Shown: positions 27,515 to 35,510 of the stretch, one piece after another
Position numbering within the stretch: position 1 is the stretch's first letter
How the letters are laid out: each line of letters opens with the position of its first letter
DNA from: Chloroflexi bacterium CFX6
Lineage (GTDB): Bacteria > Chloroflexota > Anaerolineae > Anaerolineales > Villigracilaceae
Direction of reading: 5' to 3'
Length of the DNA: 44,121 nt
NCBI GenBank assembly: GCA_030263595.1
Contig: SZPG01000013.1
Location: forward strand, 1-44,121
Position numbers and translations under genes: made by a program
Notes under the pieces: generated by a model
Seen by the model: only the letters and a program-made list of their open reading frames with translations
Told to the model about the DNA's origin: nothing
Database searches by the model: none

Positions 27515-27548
27515 TCGGGTATATGCCTCGGCTCCATGCTTGCCTGCA

Positions 27549-27612
27549 TACCTGTCTACCTGTGTACGTTTTTCCTGGTGTACGCAAGTATACACGTACA
27601 CAAGCACGCACG
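27549..27612. repeat. TACCTGTCTACCTGTGTAC repeat, copy A
   Basis: The 60-odd bases before pyk consist of imperfect TACCTGTGTAC-type units and GTGTAC/GTACAC palindromes. The 19-mer at 27549-27567 matches 18 of 19 bases at 30042-30060, upstream of ald. No gene is encoded; the stretch carries no recognisable promoter. Confidence 0.6.
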
Positions 27613-27613
27613 T

Positions 27614-28924
27614 TTACAAATAATGCAATTCCTGTGCCTGCTTTTCGAGGTTGGCGCGGAAATCGGGGTGGGCGATGCCGATCAATTGACGTGCGCGCTG
27701 GCGGATGGTTTTGGCGTACAGGTCGGCGACGCCGTATTCGGTGACGACGTATCGCACGTGGTTGCGGCTGGTGACAACGCCCGCGCCCTGTTTGAGCAAG
27801 GCGGCGATGCGCGTGACCATCGTTCCGTCCTTGAGCGTCGTCGTGCTGGGCAGGGCAATGATCGGTACGCCGTTCTTCGAACGCGAGGCGCCGTAGATGA
27901 AATCGAGTTGACCGCCCACGCCGCTATAGAGTTTTGGACCGATGCTGTCCGCGCAGACCTGCCCGGTGAGGTCCACTTCGATGGCGGAGTTGATGGCGAC
28001 CATGCGTTCGTTTTGCGCGATCACAAACGGGTCGTTGACGTATTCCGTGCGGTGCAGTTCGATGAGCGGGTTGTCGTCCGACCAGTCGTACAGGCGTTTG
28101 GTCCCGAGCATGAACCCGGCGATGATCTTGCCGGGGTGAAGCGATTTGCGCGCGTTGGTCAACACGCCGGCGTTGACCAGGTCTATCACGCCGTCGGAGA
28201 ACAATTCGCTATGCACGCCGAGGTCCTTTTTGTCCAGCAGGAATTTCAGCACGGCGTCGGGGATGGCGCCGATGCCCAATTGCATGGTCGCGCCGTCGGG
28301 GATGAGTTCGGAGATGTACCCGGCGATCTTTTCCACGACCTCGGAACTGCCGTCCTCCGTCATCGCCATCTCTGGAATGGGATAGTTGACGGGAATGATG
28401 TGGTTCAGGCGGCTGACGTGGATGAACGAATCCCCCAGGGTGCGCGGCATTTGCTGGTTCACTTCGGCAATGATGATCCTTGCCGTCTCAGCCGCCGACT
28501 TCGTGAGTCCCACCTCCACGCCCAGGCTGCAAAAACCATGCTCGTCCGGCGGCGAGACGTGGATGATCGCGACGTCGAGGGGCAGGTGTCCGCGTTTGAA
28601 TAGAAGCGGGAATTCGGAAAGCAACACGGGGGTGAAGTCGGCGCGCCCCTCCTGCACGGCTTTTCGGATGTTCGCGCTGATGAACATCGAATTGACGCGC
28701 AGGTGTCCCTCCATGGCGGGTCCGACGTAATCGGCGGGACCCACCGTCAGCGCCTGGCAGATCTCCACGTCGCTAAGGCTCGGAGCGTATTCGACCAGGG
28801 CGGCGAGTACTTTCTGTGGCACCGATACGTTCCCGGTGAGAAAGACACGGTTCCCGGATCTGACGGCGCGCGCCGCTTCTTCCGCGGTCACAATGCGCGA
28901 TTGGTAGACGCTGTTCCAGTCCAT
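27614..28924 (-). CDS. Acetyl-CoA hydrolase/4-hydroxybutyrate CoA-transferase family enzyme
   Basis: The start at 28924 (MDWNSVYQSRIV) has GGAGG 5 bases upstream, inside the end of ald, with one base between the ald stop and this ATG. The 436-residue protein has the two-domain CoA-transferase fold, with QLGIGAIPDAVL and the catalytic glutamate of HSELFSDGVIDL. Family members move CoA between acyl groups (acetate, butyrate, 4-hydroxybutyrate, succinate). The length is typical of 4-hydroxybutyrate or butyrate CoA-transferases. In this operon it could recycle acyl-CoA made by 2-oxoacid oxidation into acid, but the substrate is not determined. Immediately coupled to ald. Confidence 0.9.
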   Translation of the reverse strand: MDWNSVYQSRIVTAEEAARAVRSGNRVFLTGNVSVPQKVLAALVEYAPSLSDVEICQALTVGPADYVGPAMEGHLRVNSMFISANIRKAVQEGRADFTPVLLSEFPLLFKRGHLPLDVAIIHVSPPDEHGFCSLGVEVGLTKSAAETARIIIAEVNQQMPRTLGDSFIHVSRLNHIIPVNYPIPEMAMTEDGSSEVVEKIAGYISELIPDGATMQLGIGAIPDAVLKFLLDKKDLGVHSELFSDGVIDLVNAGVLTNARKSLHPGKIIAGFMLGTKRLYDWSDDNPLIELHRTEYVNDPFVIAQNERMVAINSAIEVDLTGQVCADSIGPKLYSGVGGQLDFIYGASRSKNGVPIIALPSTTTLKDGTMVTRIAALLKQGAGVVTSRNHVRYVVTEYGVADLYAKTIRQRARQLIGIAHPDFRANLEKQAQELHYL

Positions 28925-28925
28925 C

Positions 28926-30008
28926 CTAGCCTCCGTTCGAGAGCAGCGAAAGATGAACGAGATTTCCCGCGTGCGTATTGACCGCCTTCTCGATAGCCGG
29001 GTCTTTCGCCATGGCTTGCTCGGCGCCGAGATTTGCGATCTCCCGAATGTAGGGCATCGCCGCATTGACGAACGCGTGCGTGGCAGTGCGCGCCACCACG
29101 CCGGGCATGTTCGGGACGCAATAATGAATGACGCCCTCTTCCACAAAGGTTGGGAGTTCGTGCGTGGTCGGACGCGAGGTTTCCGCGCATCCGCCCTGGT
29201 CAATGCTTACGTCAATGAAAACGGAACGCGGCTTCATCCTGCGCATCATCTCGCGGGTGATGAGGATCGGTGTGCGTTCACCGGTGACCAGCACCGCGCC
29301 GACGACCACATCTGCATACGCGGTGGTTTTTTCGATATTCCGCCGGATCGAGATCATGGTCACGACAGAGGGGAAGCGGTTATAGATGTCCTGCAAGGCG
29401 TTGATGTCCTTGTCAATCACGGTCACATGCGCGCCCAACCCAAGAAAGGCTTGCGTTGCATAGGTCCCGACCACACCGCCTCCGAGAACGACCACCTCGG
29501 CAGGCGGCACGCCCGGCACACCGCCAAGCAGGATTCCCTTGCCGCCCCAATTGTTTTGGAGCAGGCGCGCCGCGATGGACGCCGCCATGCTTCCCCCGAT
29601 CTGGCTGAACGGGCGCAGGACCGGCAGCGAGCCGTCGGGCAGTTCGATCTGCTCGAATGCGATGGACGTGATCTTCTTTTCGAGGAGGATTTCAACCTTA
29701 TCCTGCCGAGCCGAAGCGAGATGCAGATAACCGGCGATCGTTGTGTTTGGACGGAGCCAATCCAGTTCCTCCTTGATCGGACGCGCGACCTTCAACGTCA
29801 GGTCCGCGCGCGCGAAGGCTTCGTCGGGGGAGTAAACGATCCGCGCCCCGGACTTTTCGTATTCCTGATCGCTGAATCCCGCGCCCACGCCCGCTTCATG
29901 CTCGACGTAAACCTGATGCCCCAAATGAGACAACATCTCCACCCCGATCGGCGACAAGCCCACCCGCGCCTCGAACGGTCTTCTTTCTTTTGGAATGCCG
30001 ATGTTCAT
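28926..30008 (-). CDS. ald: Alanine dehydrogenase
   Basis: The 360-residue protein begins MNIGIPKERRPFEARVGLSP, the classical AlaDH/PNT N-terminus, with the nucleotide-binding VVVLGGGVVGTYATQAFLG in the middle and DVSIDQGGCAETSRPT further on, which is the typical AlaDH signature. It oxidatively deaminates L-alanine to pyruvate with NAD+, or the reverse. The start has GGAGG 5 bases before ATG. It is followed after one base by the CoA-transferase and preceded, 88 bases up, by rocD. The set suggests amino-acid fermentation or nitrogen disposal through alanine. Confidence 0.96.
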   Translation of the reverse strand: MNIGIPKERRPFEARVGLSPIGVEMLSHLGHQVYVEHEAGVGAGFSDQEYEKSGARIVYSPDEAFARADLTLKVARPIKEELDWLRPNTTIAGYLHLASARQDKVEILLEKKITSIAFEQIELPDGSLPVLRPFSQIGGSMAASIAARLLQNNWGGKGILLGGVPGVPPAEVVVLGGGVVGTYATQAFLGLGAHVTVIDKDINALQDIYNRFPSVVTMISIRRNIEKTTAYADVVVGAVLVTGERTPILITREMMRRMKPRSVFIDVSIDQGGCAETSRPTTHELPTFVEEGVIHYCVPNMPGVVARTATHAFVNAAMPYIREIANLGAEQAMAKDPAIEKAVNTHAGNLVHLSLLSNGG

Positions 30009-30025
30009 GTATCCTCCACGTTACG

Positions 30026-30093
30026 TGAATACTTCCTTGTTTACCTGTCTACTTGTGTACCTGTGTACCTGTACACACGTTTCCTGCAACTCG
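30026..30093. repeat. TACCTGTCTACTTGTGTAC repeat, copy B
   Basis: The gap between rocD and ald holds tandem imperfect units (TACCTGTCTAC, TTGTGTACC, TGTGTACC, TGTACACAC), related to copy A at 27549. No gene is seen in it. Confidence 0.6.
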
Positions 30094-30096
30094 CGC

Positions 30097-31299
30097 CTAC
30101 GCCATGTTCAACACATCCCGAATGGACGGCAGCGCCCAATCAATCGTTTCCCTGTCAATCACCAGCGGCGGCGCGAAACGGATGACGTGATCGTGCGTCT
30201 CCTTGGCAAGGATGCCCTGCGCCTGCATCGCTTCGCAGAATCGGCGCGCGCCTCCCGCTTCGGGTTTCAACTCGACGCCGATCAACAAGCCCTTGCCGCG
30301 CACTTCCTTCACGTGCGGGCTTGGAATTTCCGATAACTGCTCCATAAAGTATTCGCCCAACTCGCGCGAACGCTCTGCCAGATTCTCCTCGCGGATCACG
30401 CGCAACGCGGCGCGCGCCACCGCCGCCCCAAGTGGATTCCCGCCAAAGGTGGATCCATGTTCCCCCGGCGTAAAGAGACCGAGCAGCTCCCTGTCTGCAA
30501 GCACTGCAGAGACCGGGTAAAAGCCCCCGGACAAAGCCTTGCCCACGATGGTCGCGTCGGGGCGGACATCTTCGTGCTGGCACGCGAACAGTTTCCCCGT
30601 CCGCGCGAGACCGGTTTGAATTTCATCCGCCATAAAGAGCACGTTGTTCTTTTTGCAGATGTCTGCAACCTGCTTCAAATATCCGCTGGGAGGGATGATG
30701 ACGCCGCCCTCGCCTTGAATCGGTTCGAGCAACACTGCGGCGGTGTTCGGCGTGATGGCTTTTTCGATTGCGTCCGCATCGCCGTACGGAACGGTCACGA
30801 AGCCGGGCGTGAACGGACCGAAGTCGTCGCGATAGGACGGCTCGCTCGAAAACGTGACGATGGAGATCGTGCGCCCGTGGAAGTTGCCCTCCGCGACGAT
30901 GATCTCCGCCTGATGGCGCGGCACGCCTTTGACCCGATACGCCCATTTGCGCGCCAGTTTGAGCGCGGTCTCCACTGCCTCTGCTCCGCTGTTCATCGGC
31001 AGGGACATCTCGTAGCCGGTCATTTCGGAGAGTTCCTTATAGAGCAGCGGCAGTTGGTCGTTGCGAAACGCGCGTGAGGTGAGCGTGACCTTCTTCGCCT
31101 GTTCCAACAATGCGTTCAGTATTTGCGGGTGAACATGTCCCTGGTTGACGGCGGAATACGCTGAAAGACAGTCGAGATATTTTTTGCCATCCACGTCATA
31201 GACCCACACGCCCTCCGCCCGCTCGATCACCACATCGAGGGGATGATAATTGTGCGCGCCGTATAGTTCTTCCAATGCGACAAAGTCTTTTGTGTTCAT
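30097..31299 (-). CDS. rocD: Ornithine--oxo-acid transaminase
   Basis: The 400-residue class III aminotransferase closely follows ornithine aminotransferases: [20 protein letters not shown] at the start, [13 protein letters not shown], Asp225 in [11 protein letters not shown] and the PLP lysine Lys254 in [12 protein letters not shown]. It transfers the delta-amino group of ornithine to 2-oxoglutarate, giving glutamate semialdehyde. N-acetylornithine aminotransferase is the main alternative, but the N-terminal signature and length favour RocD. A GATGAGG site precedes the start. A palindromic repeat lies between it and argF, which faces the same way, so ornithine links the two genes. Confidence 0.93.
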   Translation of the reverse strand: MNTKDFVALEELYGAHNYHPLDVVIERAEGVWVYDVDGKKYLDCLSAYSAVNQGHVHPQILNALLEQAKKVTLTSRAFRNDQLPLLYKELSEMTGYEMSLPMNSGAEAVETALKLARKWAYRVKGVPRHQAEIIVAEGNFHGRTISIVTFSSEPSYRDDFGPFTPGFVTVPYGDADAIEKAITPNTAAVLLEPIQGEGGVIIPPSGYLKQVADICKKNNVLFMADEIQTGLARTGKLFACQHEDVRPDATIVGKALSGGFYPVSAVLADRELLGLFTPGEHGSTFGGNPLGAAVARAALRVIREENLAERSRELGEYFMEQLSEIPSPHVKEVRGKGLLIGVELKPEAGGARRFCEAMQAQGILAKETHDHVIRFAPPLVIDRETIDWALPSIRDVLNMA

Positions 31300-31311
31300 G
31301 AAATCCTCATC

Positions 31312-31416
31312 ATGTCATTGCGAGTGGCGCCTCGCGCCACGAAGCAATCTCCAATTACGGAAAGGCTTCTTGCTTCACAGGAGATTGCTTCGTCGCTTCG
31401 CTCCTCGCAATGACAT
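31312..31416. repeat. Palindromic dispersed repeat between argF and rocD
   Basis: Perfect 13-bp outer arms, ATGTCATTGCGAG (31312-31324) and its complement (31404-31416), enclose complementary GAAGCAATCTCC and GGAGATTGCTTC blocks, so about 105 bases can fold into one hairpin. The motif GTCATTGCGAG with GAAGCAATCTCC is a very common intergenic repeat type in bacteria. The element also contains the 17-base module GTGGCGCCTCGCGCCAC (31324-31340), found inverted in another repeat at 42087. Confidence 0.8.
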
Positions 31417-32340
31417 CTATCCAACACCAAACAACCGCGCCAGAATCGCCTTCTGCGCGTGGAGGCGGTTGTGCGCCTGCGGGAAGATCACCGAATGGGG
31501 ACCGTCCGCGACATCATCTGTCAATTCCTGATTGCGATGCGCGGGGAGACAGTGCATCACGATCGCATCCTCCTCCGCTTCGCTGACCAGTTTTGCATTG
31601 ACTTGATACGGCGGGAAGACCTTCTCGCGTTTTGCGGTTTCCTCCTCCTGTCCCATCGAGGTCCACGTATCGGTGTAGATCACTTGCGCGCCTTTCACCG
31701 CCTCGTGCGGATCGCGCAGGAAGGTCAATTTGCTTCCGGTTTCTTTCGCGATTTCCTTTGCAATCTCCACAGCCCTCGGAACGATGTCGTACCCTTCGGG
31801 GTTGGCAATCGTGAAATTCCAACCGAGTTTCGCGCAGACGTGCATCAATGAGACTGCCACGTTATTCCCATCGCCCACGTAAGCGACGTTCAAGCCTTTT
31901 GCTTTGCCGAACTTTTCCTGGATCGTCAGCGCGTCCGCCATCGCCTGGCAGGGATGGTTGTAATCGCTCAACCCGTTGATGACAGGTATCTCGGACCATT
32001 TTGCCAGTTCCAGCACGTGCGCGTGATCGAACGTCCGCGCCATCAGTGCATGGACATAACCGGACATCACCCGCGCAATATCCGCGATGGATTCGCGCTT
32101 GCCCAGCCCGATCTCGTTCGGAGAGAGATACAACGCGTCGCCCCCGCAGTGCCGCATCGCCATGTCGAACGAGACGCGCGTCCGCAGGCTGGGCTTCTGG
32201 AAGATCATGCCGAGAACTTTGCCCTTGAAATATGGCGGGTTGCCTTTTTCGAAATATTCCTTTTTCAACCGGATGGCGAGGTCGAGTACATCCTGCGCCT
32301 CCCCTGGGGATAGATCAGAGACCGCGAGAAAATGTTTCAT
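31417..32340 (-). CDS. argF: Ornithine carbamoyltransferase
   Basis: The 307-residue enzyme has the carbamoyl-phosphate site SLRTRVSF (near residue 55), HPCQAMAD in the middle and HCLPAHRNQEL towards the end, all OTC signatures. It makes citrulline from ornithine and carbamoyl phosphate. The first motif reads SLRTR, where many OTCs have STRTR; this is a known variation. The start has AGGAGTTGGA directly upstream. It heads the - strand group of argF, rocD, ald, CoA-transferase and pyk. No other arginine gene is near, so it could serve biosynthesis or, in reverse, arginine breakdown. Confidence 0.96.
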   Translation of the reverse strand: MKHFLAVSDLSPGEAQDVLDLAIRLKKEYFEKGNPPYFKGKVLGMIFQKPSLRTRVSFDMAMRHCGGDALYLSPNEIGLGKRESIADIARVMSGYVHALMARTFDHAHVLELAKWSEIPVINGLSDYNHPCQAMADALTIQEKFGKAKGLNVAYVGDGNNVAVSLMHVCAKLGWNFTIANPEGYDIVPRAVEIAKEIAKETGSKLTFLRDPHEAVKGAQVIYTDTWTSMGQEEETAKREKVFPPYQVNAKLVSEAEEDAIVMHCLPAHRNQELTDDVADGPHSVIFPQAHNRLHAQKAILARLFGVG

Positions 32341-32664
32341 TCCAACTCCTTCGGGTGAAGTATAGTGTTTCCGGTCGGATTTGACCTGTGCATATCGTCA
32401 CTCGTTCCGCGTGACACGGCGCGCGCTCGAACCATACAGAAAAAAACAGCGCCCAAAAGCGCTGTAATCTTATCATTCCTGAGGAATTTTCGGTACTTCA
32501 TGCAACCGTGAGTCCGCTGTATTTTTACCGCGCAGGACGCTTGGATTTTCAAGAATTATGCTTAGCGCCTCGTTCATGTTCCGATTGGGTTCGGATTCCT
32601 TTGCGGGATCGCGGATCTTCTACGCACGCTTCGCTTCTTCGCGGTGAAGAATTATTTCAGAGAC
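32341..32664. other. Intergenic gap between argF and the histidine kinase
   Basis: These 324 bases hold the terminator at 32440-32465 and no convincing gene. Weak frames exist on the minus strand (32337-32552) but lack a ribosome site and homology-like features. The argF promoter should lie near 32345-32435, but I cannot pick one with confidence. Confidence 0.5.
32440..32465 (-). terminator. Rho-independent terminator of the histidine kinase gene
   Basis: Read on the minus strand, ACAGCGC pairs with GCGCTGT around a 6-base loop (32446-32465), followed by a run of seven T (32440-32446). It lies about 200 bases after the kinase stop codon and before argF. Confidence 0.8.
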
Positions 32665-33834
32665 TCACCGATACCATTTTTTGAGGGTCACGGTGAATGC
32701 GCTTCCCTTGCCGGGCGCGCTTTTCACGTCGAGTTTTCCCTGATGCTGTTCGATGACCTGGCGCGTGATCGCCAGTCCCAGACCGATCCCGCCGAACAGG
32801 TCGTCGTCCTGCCTCTCGAGGTGATAGAAACGGTCGAAGATGCGCGGCAGGTGTTCCTCCTTGATGCCGATGCCGTGATCCTCCACCGTGACGAAGACCT
32901 TGTCGTCTTTTTGGTCGAATCGGACGGTCACATTTCCGCCTTTGGGGCTGAATTTGATGGCGTTATCCACCAGCGCCATGATGGCGCGCTCGAGGGATTT
33001 GGGGTCGCCCGAGACGGGAGGCAGGTTCAGGTCGGGTTCGATGCGAAGGGTCACGTTGCGTTGCGCGGCTTTGGGCTGGTACTGGTTCAACACGTTCCGC
33101 GCCACCCGGTTCATGTCCACCGCCTGGAAATCGGGAAGGACGAGGTCCATCTCCTGGAGGAAGAGGATGTCGTTGACGAGCGTGACGATCTGCTGGACGT
33201 TGCGGGAGATCGCTTCGATCCCAACCGTCAACTGATCCCCGTGCAGGACGCCGTTCTGCATCATTTGCAGATACCCGCTGGCGACCATGAGCGGCGTGCG
33301 GAGTTCGTGTGCGATGTTGGTGAGGAACTCGCGGCGCGCCAGGTCCTGCTCGGCGAGTTTCTGGTATGCCTGCGCGAGTTCGCCGGCGCGCAGCCGCAGA
33401 TCGTCCACCGCCATCTGGTCGTTCAGGCGCAGGCGGTTGCTGATCTCGGTGACCATTGCCATGGCGATGCTGCTGGAATTGTGAAGGACGCGGTCGAAGG
33501 CGGCTTTCTCGAGTTCGAGGGTGGTGATGGCTGTCTTTGCGATGACGGTGGCGGCGCGCGGCGCGTTGTGGATGAGCGCCATCTCGCCGAAGAAATCCCC
33601 GGGAGCCAGCGTTTTGAGCAGGCGTTTGTCCGTGTTGTTGATGAGTTTGGTGACCTCCACCTCGCCTTCGAGGAGCATGTAGAACTTGTCCTCGGTGGCG
33701 TTCTCGTAACACAGGATCGAGCCGGGCGCGTAGGAGCGTACCTTGCTGTTGGCGATCAATTCCTCGATCTCGTCCGGTTTGATGCCGGGAAAAGCGCGCG
33801 GGATGATTCGGGATGGGGCTCGGCTGGTGGTCAT
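32665..33834 (-). CDS. Histidine kinase with N-terminal cyclic-nucleotide-binding domain
   Basis: The 389-residue protein has a CAP-type cNMP-binding domain (about 15-125) with the phosphate-binding cassette FFGEMALIHNAPRAATV (81-97), then a coiled-coil linker, a HisKA dimerisation domain with phospho-acceptor His176 (NIAHELRTPL), and a HATPase domain with N box Asn291, DHGIG (319-323) and GGIGLGLA (348-355). There are no membrane helices, so it senses inside the cell. It should autophosphorylate in response to cAMP, cGMP or another ligand. No response regulator is adjacent, so it is an orphan kinase. The transcript ends at the T-run hairpin near 32440. Confidence 0.92.
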   Translation of the reverse strand: MTTSRAPSRIIPRAFPGIKPDEIEELIANSKVRSYAPGSILCYENATEDKFYMLLEGEVEVTKLINNTDKRLLKTLAPGDFFGEMALIHNAPRAATVIAKTAITTLELEKAAFDRVLHNSSSIAMAMVTEISNRLRLNDQMAVDDLRLRAGELAQAYQKLAEQDLARREFLTNIAHELRTPLMVASGYLQMMQNGVLHGDQLTVGIEAISRNVQQIVTLVNDILFLQEMDLVLPDFQAVDMNRVARNVLNQYQPKAAQRNVTLRIEPDLNLPPVSGDPKSLERAIMALVDNAIKFSPKGGNVTVRFDQKDDKVFVTVEDHGIGIKEEHLPRIFDRFYHLERQDDDLFGGIGLGLAITRQVIEQHQGKLDVKSAPGKGSAFTVTLKKWYR

Positions 33835-33917
33835 TTTCGATCTCCACTAACAGGACTTTGTAATTCTAGCACGCCGGAAGGCTGCATTTCGAGAACCCAT
33901 TGGAACTACGTTGGGCA

Positions 33918-34025
33918 TGTCATTTCGAAGGAGCGGAGCGACTGAGAAATCTTTTACCAGGCATGACCGGGATTTCCCCACGCTGTTCCCTTTCTCCGCT
34001 CGGGATGCCGCTCGTCGAAATGACA
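33918..34025. repeat. Palindromic dispersed repeat upstream of the histidine kinase
   Basis: TGTCATTTCGA (33918-33928) and its exact complement (34015-34025) bound about 108 bases; inside are GAGCGGAGCGACTGAGAAAT and opposing GGGATTTCCC-like blocks. This is the second palindromic repeat family of the window. No gene lies in 33835-34037. Confidence 0.7.
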
Positions 34026-34037
34026 GCAAGGGTGTTT

Positions 34038-34526
34038 CTACCTGGTCTTGTACCCGATCATTCGCAAAAAGTCCTTGCGCCAGGCGATGCCCTCTTCGTC
34101 TTCGATGCCCTTGGGGGGGAAGCCGTCCACCACGCCCAGGATGCCGCGTCCTTGTTCGGTCTGCGCGACCAAAACTTCGGTGGGGTTGGCGGTCGCGCAG
34201 AAGACGCGCGCCACCTCGGGCACGTTCTTTACCGCGTTCAGAACATTGATGGGATAGGATCCCGCTCCCAAAAACAGGATGAACGAATGTCCCGCGCCGA
34301 TCGCCTGCGCGTTCCTCTTCGCCAGTTCGATCATCGCTTCGTCCGTGCCGCTCCAGCGGATGAGGCATTTGCCGGACGCCTCGCAGAACGCCAGCCCGAA
34401 TTTGATGCCCGGCACCGAAGCGACCAGCGCTTCGTGGATGTCCTCCACGGTCTTGATGAAGTGGGATTGACCGAGGATGAAATTGATCTCTTCCGGCTTT
34501 TCCACTTTTACGCTCTGTATTTCCAT
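34038..34526 (-). CDS. Adenosine-specific kinase family protein (PF04008 type)
   Basis: The 162-residue protein is collinear with the compact adenosine-specific kinase family known mainly from archaea and thermophiles: start VKVEKPEEINFILGQSHFIKT, then FGLAFCEASGKCLIRWSG, GAGHSFILFL, PINVLNAVKNVPEVARVFCATANP and the end GILGVVDGFPPKGIE. The fold is distinct from ribokinases and the assigned role rests on one structural study, so activity here is uncertain. It starts behind AAGGAGATG and has its own promoter. It is followed by a palindromic repeat, not by a gene in the same operon. Confidence 0.85.
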   Translation of the reverse strand: MEIQSVKVEKPEEINFILGQSHFIKTVEDIHEALVASVPGIKFGLAFCEASGKCLIRWSGTDEAMIELAKRNAQAIGAGHSFILFLGAGSYPINVLNAVKNVPEVARVFCATANPTEVLVAQTEQGRGILGVVDGFPPKGIEDEEGIAWRKDFLRMIGYKTR

Positions 34527-34565
34527 TGAACATCTCCTTTATTCAGCGCTGCCGTTTTGTTATGC

Positions 34566-34593
34566 GTTATATGCGAAAATTGTTCAGACACAA
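34566..34593 (-). promoter_or_regulatory. Promoter of the adenosine-specific kinase gene
   Basis: On the minus strand TTGTGT (34588-34593), 16 bases, then TATAAC (34566-34571), 40 bases before the start codon. Confidence 0.55.
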
Positions 34594-34786
34594 AACCGGG
34601 ACTCTCTCGATTCTAACAGAACCTGCCGTGTTTTCTATGGTAGTGTGATACAATCGCGTCAATTCCGACATTTCGCTGAATGATGCTCCATGTTCCGGCT
34701 GCGGGGAGGTGGCGGGCATTATCCAAAGGCTGTTGTGACGCAAATACGCTTCTTCATGGATTACGCAAAACCAAGTGGAGTTGACA
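34594..34786. other. Intergenic region, mostly featureless
   Basis: No gene is supported. The sequence TGATACAAT (34646-34654) could be an extended -10 promoter reading + towards the small frame at 34787 and the TerB-like gene. A minus-strand frame across 34567-34803 has no ribosome site or family likeness. Confidence 0.4.
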
Positions 34787-34894
34787 ATGCAACCAGCGTC
34801 CAATGAGCGTGAAGTTCCGCTGTTCGCAAGAAAGCAAGATATCCCGAAGTCCGTGCGCTTCGAACGGGACGTTTACGCTTCAATATATTTTTAA
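34787..34894 (+). CDS. Possible 35-aa small protein or leader peptide
   Basis: ATG at 34787 follows GTGGAG by 6 bases and opens a frame of 35 codons, beginning MQPASNEREVPLFARKQD and ending YASIYF. It ends 14 bases before the TerB-like start. The charge pattern is mixed and there is no membrane helix. I do not recognise it; it may be a true small protein, a leader peptide, or chance. Confidence 0.35.
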   Translation: MQPASNEREVPLFARKQDIPKSVRFERDVYASIYF

Positions 34895-34908
34895 GTGGAG
34901 AGGACGAA

Positions 34909-35289
34909 ATGGAAAAATTCCAGGCTATCTTCGAAATACTGTATTTCCTGTCTTCCGTTGACGGCGAAATCCATCCGAACGAACTGAATGTAATCACCGG
35001 CTTTCTCTCGGCGAACTACGGAAAGGTCAATTTCAATCCTGTCACGGTCGCCAATTCCCTTTCGAACCTGACGGGCCAGGGAATGGCGGAGGAGTTGCTG
35101 CGCGCGGCGGCGATATTCAAGAATTCCAGCACCGCCCAGGATCGAGTTGTGGTTCTGGATTTCGCCCTCCAACTCATCGGCGCGGATAATAAGATCTCCA
35201 ATGAAGAGGGCGCGCTCTTCTTTATGTTGGGAGACGCCTGGAATATTGATATGCCGCGGTATCTTGCAAGTAAAGGCATCATGGTATAG
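34909..35289 (+). CDS. TerB-like protein
   Basis: A 126-residue all-helical protein with two Asp-rich loops, SSVDGEIHPNELNVI (about 15-29) and GADNKISNEEGALFF (about 91-105), the layout of the TerB fold, in which acidic residues may bind metal. TerB-like domains occur in tellurite-resistance and general stress or envelope-sensing systems, but many are free-standing and uncharacterised. The start is preceded by GGAGAGGA. No other ter genes are nearby, so tellurite resistance should not be inferred. It faces away from the adenosine kinase gene and converges on rsmD. Confidence 0.7.
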   Translation: MEKFQAIFEILYFLSSVDGEIHPNELNVITGFLSANYGKVNFNPVTVANSLSNLTGQGMAEELLRAAAIFKNSSTAQDRVVVLDFALQLIGADNKISNEEGALFFMLGDAWNIDMPRYLASKGIMV

Positions 35290-35375
35290 CGGAACGTTCC
35301 GATCCGGTCGAACGACAAACTGATAACTGACGTTACGCGGTTTTCCCGTGTCGTAACGCCGTCCGGAAACCCGCC

Positions 35376-35510
35376 TTACGGTTTCGGGAACCGCGGAAGG
35401 AAGGCGCTGGTTTTCCGCATGTACTCTTCGTAGCCCGGCTTGAGTCGCATCGTCCGTTCGAGCCGGGTGTATTTCCACCACCCGGTTGTAGGCAATCTTC
35501 CCCCGGCACG
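35376..35510 (-). pseudogene. C-terminal remnant resembling an isoprenylcysteine methyltransferase-family protein
   Basis: Right after the rsmD stop codon, in the same frame, 44 codons stay open to TAA at 35376-35378. The peptide contains GWWKYTRLERTMRLKPGYEE and YMRKTSAFLPRFPKP. An ERxLxxxxGxEYxxYMxxxxxLLP pattern like this is the usual ending of ICMT/NnrU-like membrane methyltransferases. With no start or upstream body, it is best read as a broken gene tail. The match is short and from memory. Confidence 0.35.

Noticed and set aside
32644..33945. 433-codon + strand frame opposite the histidine kinase
   Set aside because: The kinase motifs are complete on the minus strand; this frame is its mirror.
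34594..34786. tRNA or small RNA gene in the 34.6-34.8 kb gap
   Set aside because: I found no cloverleaf, CCA end or terminator; only a possible extended -10 box.
34909..35289. Tellurite-resistance operon
   Set aside because: Only a single TerB-like protein is present; no terC, terD or terZ neighbours.
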